A stretch of 64,000 nucleotides of DNA from Chitinophaga parva. Lineage in GTDB: Bacteria > Bacteroidota > Bacteroidia > Chitinophagales > Chitinophagaceae. Position numbers and translations under genes: made by a program. The notes under the pieces were generated by a model. The model worked only from the letters and a program-made list of their open reading frames with translations. It did no database searches and was not told where the DNA came from. The stretch covers positions 682,001 through 746,000 of the forward strand of contig NZ_QCYK01000003.1 in assembly GCF_003071345.1 (NCBI RefSeq). Direction: 5' to 3'. Each line of letters starts with the position of its first letter. Positions within the stretch are counted from its first letter, which is position 1. Of the stretch, positions 43,611 through 52,647 are shown in pieces.

Positions 43611-46079
43611 ATGTTTAAAAAGATCGTCGTTTGGGCATTTATTGGTTTGATAGGCGGAAAGGCACTGGCACAGCAGCCCACTGTATATAACGCAGCAGAT
43701 ATCCGGCTGCAATTGCATAAACTGGATACCCTGGGCAGCGTGCTCTATTTTGCCGCGCACCCGGATGATGAGAATACCCGCCTGCTGGCCTTCCTGGCCA
43801 AGGGGAAACTGTACCGCACCGGTTACATGGCGCTTACCCGCGGAGACGGGGGGCAGAACCTCATTGGCAACGAACAGGCAGCGCTCCTGGGCCTGATCCG
43901 TACCCAGGAACTGCTGGCCGCCCGCCGCACGGATGGCGCGGAGCAGTTCTTCAGCCGGGCCAATGACTTTGGCTTTTCCAAGAACCCGGATGAGACCTTC
44001 ACTTTCTGGGACCGCCAGCAACTGCTGGCAGACGCCGTGTGGGTGATCCGCAATTTCCAGCCGGATGTGATCATCTGCCGCTTCCCGGCAGACAGCCGCG
44101 CAGGGCACGGGCATCATACCGCATCGGCCATGATTGCTGCGGAGGCCTTCACTGCGGCGGCAGACCCCAGCCGTTTTCCCGAACAACTGCAATACGTAAA
44201 ACCCTGGCAGGCCAAACGCCTGTTGTGGAACACCTATAATTTTAATAACCGCAACGCCGCTACAGACGGGGAGTTCACCGTGAACGTAGGGGTGTTCAAC
44301 CCCCTGCTGGGCAAGGGTTTTGGTGAAATTGCCGCCCAGAGCCGCTCCATGCACAAAAGCCAGGGCTTTGGCGTAGCCGCCACCCGGGGCGAGTCATTTG
44401 AATATTTCCAGCCCATCAAGGGCGATGCGCCGAAGGAAGGCCTGCTGGACGGGGTAAACACGGGCTGGTCCCGCGTGGAAGGCGGAGCCGCCATTGGCAA
44501 ACTGGTCGACAAAGCCATCAGCAATTATAAAGATGAAGACCCGGCCGCTTCCGTACCCACGCTAATGGCTATACGGAAAGCATTGCTTGCCCTGCCCAAG
44601 GGGTACTGGCAGCAGCAAAAGCTGAAAGAAACAGAACAGCTTATACTGGCCTGCACCGGCACCTGGCTGGAAGCCACCAGCAACCTGCCCACCGTGGTGC
44701 CTGGCCATGAAATGACAGTGAACGTTCAGGCCCTGAACCGCAGCCGCGTACCCATGCAGCTGGAAAGTGTGGCCATCGGCGATAACAAGCTGGCGCAAGG
44801 CAAGTCCCTGGACCAGGACCAGCCCCTGAATATTCCCGTAAAGGAAAACATTCCGCAAAATACCCTCACCACGCAACCCTACTGGCTGGCCTTGCCCCAC
44901 CCGCTGGGCATGTACACCATTACCGACCAGCAGTTGGTAGGCCGCCCGGAAAATGTGCCACCCCTGCAGGTAACCTGGAAACTGACAGTGGATGGGGAAG
45001 ATCTTACCGTAACCCGGCCCATCCAATATAAACATACAGACCCCGTGAAAGGGGAGATCTACCAACCCCTTGTAGTGGCGCCGCCTATTACCGGCAACCT
45101 GGATAACCGCGTGATCATCTTTGCCAACGGCGGCACCCAGCCCGTAACCATCAAGCTGGCCGCCCATACAGACGGCGTGAAAGGCAATGTAAGCCTGCGC
45201 CTGCCCAAAGGCTTCACAGTGGCACCGGCATCCATCCCGTTTGACCTTAAATCCGGCGATGAAAGCCAGGTGACGTTCAATGTAACGGCTACGGCTACAC
45301 GGAGTACTAACACGGTAGACACCATGACCGTGGTGATGAATACCGGTGGCCAGGATTATACCCAGGGCATCACTAAGATCAATTACGACCATATCCCGGA
45401 CATTACGCTGTTTCCCGAGGCTACGGCCAAGCTGGTGAGCGTGGACCTGAAACATAATGGCCGCCACCTGGGGTACATTCCCGGTGCGGGCGATATGGTG
45501 GCCGCATCCCTCAAAGCAGTAGGCTACGATGTAACCCAACTGGATGAAAAAGATATCCTGGGCGGCCACCTGCAACAGTACGATGCCATCATCGTTGGCG
45601 TGCGGGCTTACAATATGCAGCCCCGCATGAAGTTCTGGCAGCCGGCATTGATGGAATACGTGAAAAATGGGGGCACCATGCTGGTGCAATACAATACCAA
45701 CGGGCAGCTGGTGACGCCGGAGATAGGCCCTTATCCATTCTCGCTAAGCAATGCCCGCGTAACGGATGAAACGGCGAAAGTGACCGTGCTGCACCCGGAA
45801 AACGACGCCCTGCACTATCCTAACGAGATCACGCCTGCTGATTTTGATGGATGGGTGCAGGAGCGGGGGCTGTACTTCACCACGAATGTGGATGAACATT
45901 ACACCCGCCTGTTTGCCATGCACGACAAGGGCGAAAGCGACCTGGATGGCAGCACCCTGGTGACCCGCTATGGCAAAGGCAAATACGTGTACACCAGCCT
46001 GGATTTCTTCCGGGAATTGCCGGCCGGTGTACCCGGTGCGTACCGCCTGTTTGTGAATTTGATCTCTACGAAGCAATAA
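43611..46079 (+). CDS. Secreted PIG-L-family deacetylase with C-terminal ThuA-like domain
   Basis: 822 residues. Signal peptide (cleavage near ALAQ, 18-21). A PIG-L/LmbE deacetylase domain (about 40-290) has the zinc motif AHPDDE (49-54) and a further His in GHGHHTA near 167. An all-beta middle part (about 340-600) resembles NPCBM/Ig-like modules. A C-terminal alpha/beta domain (about 620-815) resembles ThuA/GATase-like folds (YDAIIVGVRAYN). The enzyme probably removes N-acetyl groups from an amino sugar outside the cytoplasm. It is followed by two tiny membrane proteins and a sodium:solute symporter, so uptake of the product is plausible. Confidence 0.88.
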   Translation: MFKKIVVWAFIGLIGGKALAQQPTVYNAADIRLQLHKLDTLGSVLYFAAHPDDENTRLLAFLAKGKLYRTGYMALTRGDGGQNLIGNEQAALLGLIRTQELLAARRTDGAEQFFSRANDFGFSKNPDETFTFWDRQQLLADAVWVIRNFQPDVIICRFPADSRAGHGHHTASAMIAAEAFTAAADPSRFPEQLQYVKPWQAKRLLWNTYNFNNRNAATDGEFTVNVGVFNPLLGKGFGEIAAQSRSMHKSQGFGVAATRGESFEYFQPIKGDAPKEGLLDGVNTGWSRVEGGAAIGKLVDKAISNYKDEDPAASVPTLMAIRKALLALPKGYWQQQKLKETEQLILACTGTWLEATSNLPTVVPGHEMTVNVQALNRSRVPMQLESVAIGDNKLAQGKSLDQDQPLNIPVKENIPQNTLTTQPYWLALPHPLGMYTITDQQLVGRPENVPPLQVTWKLTVDGEDLTVTRPIQYKHTDPVKGEIYQPLVVAPPITGNLDNRVIIFANGGTQPVTIKLAAHTDGVKGNVSLRLPKGFTVAPASIPFDLKSGDESQVTFNVTATATRSTNTVDTMTVVMNTGGQDYTQGITKINYDHIPDITLFPEATAKLVSVDLKHNGRHLGYIPGAGDMVAASLKAVGYDVTQLDEKDILGGHLQQYDAIIVGVRAYNMQPRMKFWQPALMEYVKNGGTMLVQYNTNGQLVTPEIGPYPFSLSNARVTDETAKVTVLHPENDALHYPNEITPADFDGWVQERGLYFTTNVDEHYTRLFAMHDKGESDLDGSTLVTRYGKGKYVYTSLDFFRELPAGVPGAYRLFVNLISTKQ

Positions 46080-46082
46080 ACC

Positions 46083-46262
46083 ATGGCAAGGAGAAAAGAA
46101 GAGAAAGCGCCGGACCGTTCCCGGCTGAGCATCACCGCCGTCTTTTGCATAGTGCTGGGCGTGTTGCTGGGCTTTATGATAGAAAGAGTGCATATAGGAT
46201 TGATGATAGGCATTGGCATAGGGCTGCTCACGGGCAGCATGTGGTCCAAGAGCCGCGACTGA
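46083..46262 (+). CDS. 59-residue two-helix membrane protein
   Basis: Starts 3 bp after the PIG-L stop codon and ends 37 bp before the next small gene. It begins MARRKEEKAPDRSRLS (basic, cytoplasmic side), then has two hydrophobic segments (about residues 17-32 and 37-52) separated by IERVHI, and ends WSKSRD. The family is not recognised. The tight spacing and good hydrophobic pattern support a real gene. It may be an accessory subunit of the downstream symporter, or a membrane anchor. Confidence 0.7.
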   Translation: MARRKEEKAPDRSRLSITAVFCIVLGVLLGFMIERVHIGLMIGIGIGLLTGSMWSKSRD

Positions 46263-46299
46263 CCGTAATAGCAAAAAACTGAACCTAACCTGTAATTCC

Positions 46300-46428
46300 A
46301 TGCCCGACATGCCACCCGGAGAGCGACCACCCGTATTCCCGCGCTGGTCTTATTGGTACGTGCTGCTGGTACTGAGCCTGGCGGTGATGATCCTATTGTT
46401 TCACGCATTCACCAAAGCATTTTCATGA
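46300..46428 (+). CDS. 42-residue single-helix membrane protein
   Basis: Begins MPDMPPGERPPVFPRWSYWY, then has one membrane helix (about residues 20-36) and ends HAFTKAFS. Its TGA stop overlaps the ATG of the symporter (ATGA), a sign of translational coupling. The family is not recognised; the position recalls small accessory subunits of SSS transporters. Confidence 0.68.
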   Translation: MPDMPPGERPPVFPRWSYWYVLLVLSLAVMILLFHAFTKAFS

Positions 46429-48131
46429 GTGGTTTAGATTGGCTGGTACTGGGCGTTACGCTGTCGGTGATCATTGCGTACGGTGTTTACAAAAGCCGCG
46501 GGCAGCGGAACATGGATAGCTATTTCCTGGCAGACAAAGGCATGCCCTGGTATATTGTGCTGCTCAGCATTATTGGCACCCAGGCCAGCGCGGTCACCTT
46601 CCTCTCCGCACCGGGCCAGGCCTATACAGACGGGATGCGTTTTGTGCAGTATTACTTTGGGCTGCCGCTGGCCATGGTAGTGCTTTGCATCACGTTTGTA
46701 CCCATCTTTAACAAGCTGAATATTTACACCGCATACGAATTCCTGGAGCAGCGCTTTGACCTGAAAACGCGCACGCTTACTTCTGTGCTCTTCTTGCTGC
46801 AGCGGGGGCTTTCTACGGGCATCAGCATTTGTGCGCCTTCCATTATTTTATCTGCGCTCCTGGGCTGGAATATTTATTATACGAACCTGATCATGGGCGG
46901 CCTGCTCATCATCTACACCGTGAGCGGCGGCACCCGCGCGGTATCTTACACGCAAACGGCACAGCTCATCATTATTTTTGCCGGCATGTTCCTCGCTGGC
47001 TGGATGGTGGTGCATTTGCTACCGGAGGGTATTGGGTTTAAAGATGCCTTGCGCGTGGCAGGCAAGATGGGCAAGCTGAATGTAGTGACCACGCATTTTG
47101 ATTGGAAAGACAAATACAATATCTGGAGCGGGTTGATAGGTGGGTTTTTCCTGGCCTTATCCTATTTCGGCACGGACCAGTCGCAGGTAGGGCGCTACCT
47201 CACGGCGCGGTCTGTGAGAGAAAGCCGCATAGGCCTGCTGATGAATGGTTTTGTGAAAGTGCCCATGCAGTTCTTTATCCTGTTGATCGGGGCTGTGGTG
47301 TTCGTGTTTTACCTGTATTTCCGGGCGCCTTTGTCGTTCAATGAAAGCCAGCTGGCCCACGCCCGCAGCGGCCCGCAGGGGAAAGCGCTGGCCCAGGTGG
47401 AGCAGCAGTATGAAGTCGTGACCACCCGTAAACAGGGGGAAGTAAAGACCCTTTCCGCCGCGCTGGCAGCGGGCCATAGCGCGGAGATCAATACCGCTAC
47501 CCGGGCCCTGCGCACCAGCGATGCGGAAGCACAGGCACTACGGGCCAAGGCCACGGCGCTCATGCAGGCCGCAGACCCGCAGGCCGATACGAACGATACC
47601 AATTACATCTTCCTGTATTTCGTGGTGAAGAACCTGCCCAGGGGCCTGGTAGGCTTGCTGGTGGCAGTGATCTTCCTGGCCGCATGGAGCAGCATTGCGG
47701 CGGCGCTCAATTCACTGGCATCTACTACGGTAGTGGATATTTACAAACGCATGCTGTGCAAGCAGGATTATTCCGACCGGCATTTTTTGCTGGTGTCTCA
47801 ATGGTGTACGCTGGGATGGGGCATTTTCTGCGTGGTGGTGGCGCAATTTGCTACCAGCCTGGGCAGCCTGATCGAGGCGGTGAATGTGTTGGGGTCTTTG
47901 TTTTACGGGGTGATGCTGGGGATCTTCCTGGTGGCCTTTTATTGCAAATGGATAGGAGGGAGTGCTACCTTCTGGGCCGCTGTGGTGGCGGAAGTGCTGG
48001 TGATCACTATTTTTAAGCTGGAGATCGTGTCTTTTTTGTGGTTGAATGTGATTGGGTGTGGATTGGTAGTGGGGCTGGGGACGGTGTTGCAGGCGGTGAT
48101 GCGGCGCAGGAAAGGTACGGCAGCGGTGTAA
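46425..48131 (+). CDS. Sodium:solute symporter (SSS family)
   Basis: 568 residues from ATG 46425, overlapping the previous stop codon by 4 bp. About 13 membrane helices with SSS features (SYFLADKGMPWYIVLLSIIGTQASAVTFLSAPG near 30-60, SGGTRAVSYTQTAQ, YFGTDQSQVGRYL). An unusual hydrophilic insertion of about 90 residues (roughly 305-395, rich in Ala/Gln/Glu and probably helical) interrupts the later helices. The substrate is probably a sugar or sugar derivative, given the PIG-L deacetylase in the same operon. Confidence 0.9.
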   Translation: MSGLDWLVLGVTLSVIIAYGVYKSRGQRNMDSYFLADKGMPWYIVLLSIIGTQASAVTFLSAPGQAYTDGMRFVQYYFGLPLAMVVLCITFVPIFNKLNIYTAYEFLEQRFDLKTRTLTSVLFLLQRGLSTGISICAPSIILSALLGWNIYYTNLIMGGLLIIYTVSGGTRAVSYTQTAQLIIIFAGMFLAGWMVVHLLPEGIGFKDALRVAGKMGKLNVVTTHFDWKDKYNIWSGLIGGFFLALSYFGTDQSQVGRYLTARSVRESRIGLLMNGFVKVPMQFFILLIGAVVFVFYLYFRAPLSFNESQLAHARSGPQGKALAQVEQQYEVVTTRKQGEVKTLSAALAAGHSAEINTATRALRTSDAEAQALRAKATALMQAADPQADTNDTNYIFLYFVVKNLPRGLVGLLVAVIFLAAWSSIAAALNSLASTTVVDIYKRMLCKQDYSDRHFLLVSQWCTLGWGIFCVVVAQFATSLGSLIEAVNVLGSLFYGVMLGIFLVAFYCKWIGGSATFWAAVVAEVLVITIFKLEIVSFLWLNVIGCGLVVGLGTVLQAVMRRRKGTAAV

Positions 48132-48141
48132 TGCTATTTCA

Positions 48142-48564
48142 ATGTATATTATCGACAACAACAATTCTTTTTGGCAGGTCACCAATAACGTGTTATTAGC
48201 GCTATGTGTATTCTTCTTTACCTGGGTGGTGTTGAGTATTGGAGATCGCGGGCTGTCATGGCCACTGGCCTTGGCTATTGTGATTTTAGCTGCAAGAAAT
48301 CTTTGGCAGGTCACTTTTTTCGACATCGTGATAGACGGGAACGATTTTGTGATCAGTAATCTGTACTTTAAAAAGCGGAGAATACCTATAGACCAATTCC
48401 GCTGTATTGAAGAGGGGTGGGCCATGCCTACAAGATCTGGTACTGCGCAGCATCTTTTGAGTTTACGCCTGAAAGATGGTAGAAAGTACCGGTTTGCGAT
48501 AGCCAGTAGGAACGCTGCTGATGTTGAAAAGGGAATACGGGAGTATTTTAGTAACCACACATAA
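48142..48564 (+). CDS. Small membrane protein with PH-like domain
   Basis: 140 residues. Two membrane helices (about 12-32 and 36-55) precede a beta-rich region (DIVIDGNDFVISNLYFKKRRIPID ... LLSLRLKDGRKYRFAI) that resembles the bacterial PH/DUF304 fold. It starts 10 bp after the symporter gene, so it may belong to the same operon, though its base composition is lower in GC. The function is unknown. Confidence 0.72.
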   Translation: MYIIDNNNSFWQVTNNVLLALCVFFFTWVVLSIGDRGLSWPLALAIVILAARNLWQVTFFDIVIDGNDFVISNLYFKKRRIPIDQFRCIEEGWAMPTRSGTAQHLLSLRLKDGRKYRFAIASRNAADVEKGIREYFSNHT

Positions 48565-48578
48565 TATTGTTCCGAACT

Positions 48579-48616
48579 AAAAATCCCCGGCTCACAAGGC
48601 CGGGGATTTTCTTTTA
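48579..48616. terminator. Bidirectional terminator
   Basis: Stem AAAATCCCCGG / CCGGGGATTTT, flanked by A- and T-rich ends, between the small PH-like gene and the converging response-regulator operon. Confidence 0.82.
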
Positions 48617-48631
48617 TACGATGGAAGATAT

Positions 48632-49291
48632 TTACTCAATCATCCCATTCCTGAACGCATATAACACCAGCCCCACGGAATTCTTCACGTTCAGCTTCTC
48701 CAACAACTTCTGCCGGATGCCTTCCACTGTTCTCGGTGATAAAAAGATCTGCTCAGAGATCTCCTGCGTGGTTAGTTCCGCGCAGATCAGTTTCAGCACT
48801 TCCAACTCCCGCTCATTCAGCTGTACATCGTTCTTCAGCGTGGGTTTGAAGTGTTGTTTATTCTTATGGAGCACCTTTTTGAGAAGCGCCAGGTTCACAT
48901 TTTCATTGAAATAAAATCCTTTCTCGTAGGTAGTACAGATGGCTTCATAGATCTCGTCCGGCTCCGCGTTTTTGAGCAGGTAGGCATTGGCCCCGTTCTC
49001 CACCATGTGTACAATGAAGTTATCATCCTCGTACATGGTGAGGATGATGATCTTTACATCGGGATACTTTTCTTTGACTTTTACAGTGGCCTGGATGCCG
49101 TCCATACGGGGCATTTTCAGGTCCATGAGAATAACGTCTGGCTGCTGCTGGCGCATGATCTCCAGCAGGTGCTCTCCGTCGTCCGCTTCAAACACCACGT
49201 TGATGTTGTCATAGGGGATGAGCGTGTTGATCACGCCACTGCGGAAGATCTTATGGTCGTCGGCGATAGCTACTTTAATGGATCGGTCCAT
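48632..49291 (-). CDS. NarL/FixJ-family response regulator
   Basis: 219 residues. Receiver domain with acidic pocket (AIADDHKIF) and phospho-acceptor Asp in DVILMDLKMPRMDG (near residue 56). Then a LuxR-type HTH (LNERELEVLKLICAELTTQEISEQIFLSPRTVEGIRQKL, about 153-192). Its start overlaps the end of the histidine kinase gene by 22 bp, so the two are translationally coupled partners. Confidence 0.94.
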   Translation of the reverse strand: MDRSIKVAIADDHKIFRSGVINTLIPYDNINVVFEADDGEHLLEIMRQQQPDVILMDLKMPRMDGIQATVKVKEKYPDVKIIILTMYEDDNFIVHMVENGANAYLLKNAEPDEIYEAICTTYEKGFYFNENVNLALLKKVLHKNKQHFKPTLKNDVQLNERELEVLKLICAELTTQEISEQIFLSPRTVEGIRQKLLEKLNVKNSVGLVLYAFRNGMIE

Positions 49292-50100
49292 ATCGGCGTA
49301 TTTACACGGGGGCTGTAGTCTGATACACTGATGCTTGCGATGGTTCCCCCGGTCTTTCCTGCTGCAAAGTTGATGTTTCCCCCGATAATTGTCAAACGGC
49401 TTTCAATATTTTTTAATCCCAGGCTGCCATGTTGCTGTTTTTTAGCTTCCAGGTCGCCCACCAGCAGGCCGTTTCCATCATCTTCCACCTCCACCAGCAG
49501 TTGGGCGGGCGTGGTCTGGTAGCGGATCACTACCTGGGAAGCCCCTGCATGCTTGAGGATGTTGCTGATCAGCTCCTGCACAATGCGGTAAATATTGAGG
49601 GCCGCCGTGCGGTCCACCGGGGCGGTATCGTCAGCGCGCTGGAACCGAATACTCGTTTGCCGGTTCTTGTTCATCAGGCTGCAAAACGAGTCCAGTGCGT
49701 TGGCCAGGCCCAGGTTGTCCAGCGCCTGGGGGTGCAGGCGCTGGCTGATAAAACGGAGTTCCTGTATAATGGTATCGGTAAAGTCGCGGGTTTCTTTGAG
49801 GCGTTCTGCCTCACAGTTGCCATTCTTGAATTGTTGCTGGAGGGCGCTGAGGTTCAGTTTAAGTACGCTGAGCTGGGCGCCCACTTCATCGTGCAGGTCT
49901 TCTGCAATGCGGCGTCTTTCATCTTCCTGCCCCTGCAGGATGGCTGCCAGCCTTTCCTGTTGCAGTTGCAGGTCTTTGTCGCGCAGGGTCAGCTTGTGCT
50001 GGATCACCTGTTTTTGCTGGGCAATCACCAGGATCACCACCAGCACGCCAAATAAAAGCATCACCGCAGTGCCGATCACAATGATCTCAACGATACCCAT
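49270..50100 (-). CDS. NarX-type sensor histidine kinase
   Basis: 276 residues. One N-terminal membrane helix (5-27), a coiled coil, then HisKA_3 with phospho-accepting His70 in IAEDLHDEVGAQLSVLKL. A HATPase_c domain has ELISNILKHAGASQVVIRY and GSLGLKNIESRL. It lacks a sensing domain of its own. The gene upstream, overlapping by 14 bp, encodes a multi-helix membrane protein that may supply the sensor. The response regulator lies downstream. Confidence 0.93.
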   Translation of the reverse strand: MGIVEIIVIGTAVMLLFGVLVVILVIAQQKQVIQHKLTLRDKDLQLQQERLAAILQGQEDERRRIAEDLHDEVGAQLSVLKLNLSALQQQFKNGNCEAERLKETRDFTDTIIQELRFISQRLHPQALDNLGLANALDSFCSLMNKNRQTSIRFQRADDTAPVDRTAALNIYRIVQELISNILKHAGASQVVIRYQTTPAQLLVEVEDDGNGLLVGDLEAKKQQHGSLGLKNIESRLTIIGGNINFAAGKTGGTIASISVSDYSPRVNTPIWTDPLK

Positions 50101-50755
50101 GCTTGGATTTTTTTACTTTCATCAACCCGATAAAAATAAGGATTAATTGGATGATGCCTGCTACGAACGACAGGGACAGGATGTAGTTGGTGGCGGCGCC
50201 GGGGTGGGAGGAGAAATAGTTGTAGGAGAGGTTTCTCATCACGGTGCTGCAGAGGTAAATGAAAAGGCCGGCATTGAACCAGAAATCCGGCAGGGTATTG
50301 ATAAAAACGGAATGTTTGATCAATTGTTCGTCGCCGAGTAACTGCAGGAAAAAGAGGATGGCGTAAACGATCAGGATGATATTCCTCGCGGATGCGAAAT
50401 AGGAGTTGTACACGGAAAACCCTTCCCAGCGGTACAGGTCCAGCAGGAAGATGATGAATACAGGAATGATGGTCAGCAGGATAACGAGTCTGGTGACCCG
50501 GTTTTTTATGACGGCCATGTAGTACATAGACAGTATAATGAACTGCAGCATGTACATAATGGAAAAGAAGATCATGTTGTTTCCAAACAACTGACCCACC
50601 AAGGCCGATCCGCTTGCGAATATGACGCTGCAAAGAATATACGAAAGCATCCACTTGCCGCTGTCGCTAAGCTGGGGGAGCTTTATAATGAAGGGGACCA
50701 GCAGCAAGCATTCGATCCCCAACATTATATAGAAAATGATGCTGAAATTGTACAC
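50087..50755 (-). CDS. Seven-helix membrane protein, probable sensor partner
   Basis: 222 residues from a GTG start; about seven hydrophobic helices cover nearly the whole length. The family is not recognised, but the layout resembles 7TM sensor regions of Bacteroidota kinases. It overlaps the kinase gene by 14 bp, forming a tightly coupled three-gene signalling operon. The kinase has only one helix and no sensor, so a split sensor/kinase is a reasonable inference. An ATG at 50725 is an alternative start. Confidence 0.72.
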   Translation of the reverse strand: MYNFSIIFYIMLGIECLLLVPFIIKLPQLSDSGKWMLSYILCSVIFASGSALVGQLFGNNMIFFSIMYMLQFIILSMYYMAVIKNRVTRLVILLTIIPVFIIFLLDLYRWEGFSVYNSYFASARNIILIVYAILFFLQLLGDEQLIKHSVFINTLPDFWFNAGLFIYLCSTVMRNLSYNYFSSHPGAATNYILSLSFVAGIIQLILIFIGLMKVKKSKHGYR

Positions 50756-50794
50756 TAAGAAACCAGATTAAAATCAGGGATGAATTCGGCGTAA

Positions 50795-51196
50795 TTACTG
50801 ACCGGGGCACTGGTCCGGGCAGGGAACGCCGTCGTCCAGGTAACCACCTTTGTCAGGGCCCTTTGCAAGGGAGGCGTTCGGGTCCGGGGCTTTGGACGGG
50901 TTGCCCGGGATGTCGTAGCCATCTTTGTCAACCGCTACCAGCACCATCTTCTTGGAATAGGGCTGGCCAATGCCCGGGTTGGGATGCAGGCCGTAATATA
51001 CACGGATACCTACAGCGCCTGGCGTGTCCAGCAACGCTCTCACTTTGTCTGCACCATAAAAAATGGCCCGTGTCACCGTGTGCTTCTGGTTCGCATTCTG
51101 GTCCATGTAATTTTTAACCAGTTCATGCGCATCCTTATGGGAAATAAAGGTACCAGCATCGGGCGTGAACGGATTGTTAGAGGATTTTTCGCTCAT
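50795..51196 (-). CDS. Conserved-looking protein of unknown function
   Basis: 133 residues from ATG 51196 (MSEKSSNNPFTPD); the upstream extension is unlikely. It has an N-terminal helical part (SHKDAHELVKNYMDQNAN), then a mixed fold with GADKVRALLDTPGAVGIRVYYGLHP and MVLVAVDKDGYDI. A Pro/Asp-rich tail ends in two Cys (CPDQCPGQ). No signal peptide is present. Similar short proteins occur in Bacteroidota, but I do not know a function. Confidence 0.65.
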   Translation of the reverse strand: MSEKSSNNPFTPDAGTFISHKDAHELVKNYMDQNANQKHTVTRAIFYGADKVRALLDTPGAVGIRVYYGLHPNPGIGQPYSKKMVLVAVDKDGYDIPGNPSKAPDPNASLAKGPDKGGYLDDGVPCPDQCPGQ

Positions 51197-51558
51197 AGGG
51201 ATTAGTTTTAATGGGGTAAAAATATCATAAAAATCAACTTTAAAAAGCATCATCCTGCACCCGGAGGGCATTGGTTTGGCGCCAAGCTGCCGAAAAGCCG
51301 CGCTGGTGCAGGGTTATCGTTTTGTTAAGCGCTGCGCTGTCAAGGGCAATTCCGTACTTTCCCAGGCAGAATACGTATAAATACGCATTCCTGTTTTCAG
51401 GTGCCCCAACGCTTGCTTCGCAATCTTATCTTTTGCATCTTTGTAAGGCAGGACGCATTTCTTTCTGACCGGCACACCATTATCACAACAGCTTTTCTTC
51501 TTGTCTGTTCCTGCTTGTTTCACTGTTATCAATTACGCCCGCCCCAAAAAATTGAACC
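51197..51558. other. Intergenic region without recognised features
   Basis: About 360 bp between two divergent genes of unknown function. An open frame of 72 codons on the minus strand (51314-51532) lacks any supporting feature. No promoter pair or repeat was recognised. Confidence 0.35.
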
Positions 51559-52434
51559 ATGAGTTACCAGCTAATCGGCAATGTATCCGCCCTCATCTGC
51601 GATGACGGCATTGAGCCCCTGGCGCATGCCACCCTGAAAGTATACCTGCCACCTATACACACAGCACAACTGCCCGCACGCAACGGCGTTTTCCGCGAGC
51701 CCCAGGCGCTCCCGGAAGCCCAGGTAGCAGCCAAGGCAGACCGCCTCCTGGCATCCGTGAAGCTGGATGTGGAAGGCAACTTCCGCCTTTCCTGGCAGGA
51801 GATGCATCTTTTCACCGAGCCACTGGAAATTGATATCTGCATAGAAAACGTTGCCGGTAGCCGCAAGGGCCTGTCCGTATCCCTGCACTTTAACCTGGGT
51901 GTGTTTGTACCTCACTGGCGCCGCAGCAAAGAGCGTTACATCGCTGCCTTTGCCTACATCATTCCTTCTGAGTGCTGGACCAGCATCCGTCACCGGCTGC
52001 AATCCTGGGCCATCACCGGCGTACTGCGCCATTACCGTAATCACAGCCCCATCGGCCGGGTACTGGTGCAGGCCTTTAATGCCCGCAACGGTAAAAAACT
52101 GGGCGAAGCCTTTGCCAATGAGCAGGGCCGTTTCCGTATCCGGTTTGCCTTTGAGCCTCCACACCGCCATCTCCTGCTGGTGCGCAATGGCCAGATCCGC
52201 ACCGGCCCCGATGTATTCTTTAAAGTGCTCACTATAGAAGGTTTCCTCCTGTGGTCGGAAGACCGCAGCGAAGGCCTGCGCGATGACCGCCTGGGGGTGC
52301 CCGCCTGCAGTAAACAGGACATCTTCATCAAGCCTTCTCCCATCCTCAAAAGCATGATCCCCCTTTCCGGCTGGCGCCAGCTGGTACAGATAGCCCGGCT
52401 ACGCCGGGGGGCAGGGGGCGTGATGGTTAGCTAA
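51559..52434 (+). CDS. Protein of unknown function with transthyretin-like repeats
   Basis: 291 residues, no signal peptide. Two beta-rich modules resemble transthyretin/carboxypeptidase-regulatory folds. The first is near residues 1-110 (LIGNVSALICDDGIEPLAHATLKVYLPP ... VEGNFRLSWQEM). The second is near 160-240 (GRVLVQAFNARNGKKLGEAFANEQGRFRIRF). A Trp/Arg-rich stretch lies between them and the C-terminus is basic. It may be a structural or contractile-system component, but no neighbour supports that. Confidence 0.65.
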   Translation: MSYQLIGNVSALICDDGIEPLAHATLKVYLPPIHTAQLPARNGVFREPQALPEAQVAAKADRLLASVKLDVEGNFRLSWQEMHLFTEPLEIDICIENVAGSRKGLSVSLHFNLGVFVPHWRRSKERYIAAFAYIIPSECWTSIRHRLQSWAITGVLRHYRNHSPIGRVLVQAFNARNGKKLGEAFANEQGRFRIRFAFEPPHRHLLLVRNGQIRTGPDVFFKVLTIEGFLLWSEDRSEGLRDDRLGVPACSKQDIFIKPSPILKSMIPLSGWRQLVQIARLRRGAGGVMVS

Positions 52435-52580
52435 ATGGCGGTAACATTTTATCCTTATATCAGATCTTTTAACTGATGTGCATGATATGTTAGCGTCATT
52501 CAATGGGGAAATCTCATAAGTAAAATGAAGGCTCTGAGAATCGCCTGTATGAAAATTTTCTCCATCAGGTACCTGAAATA

Positions 52581-52620
52581 AAAAAGGGCTGTCTCGAAGT
52601 TTGAGACAGCCCCTTATTTT
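52581..52620. terminator. Bidirectional terminator before xerD 3' end
   Basis: Stem GGGCTGTCTC / GAGACAGCCC, loop GAAGTTT, with A-run before and TTATTTT after. Confidence 0.75.
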
Positions 52621-52647
52621 GAACCTGCACTGCTGCCGGCTAACAAT

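Noticed and set aside
51314..51532. 72-codon minus-strand frame
   Set aside because: Basic, low-information sequence without a ribosome site or clear neighbour relation.
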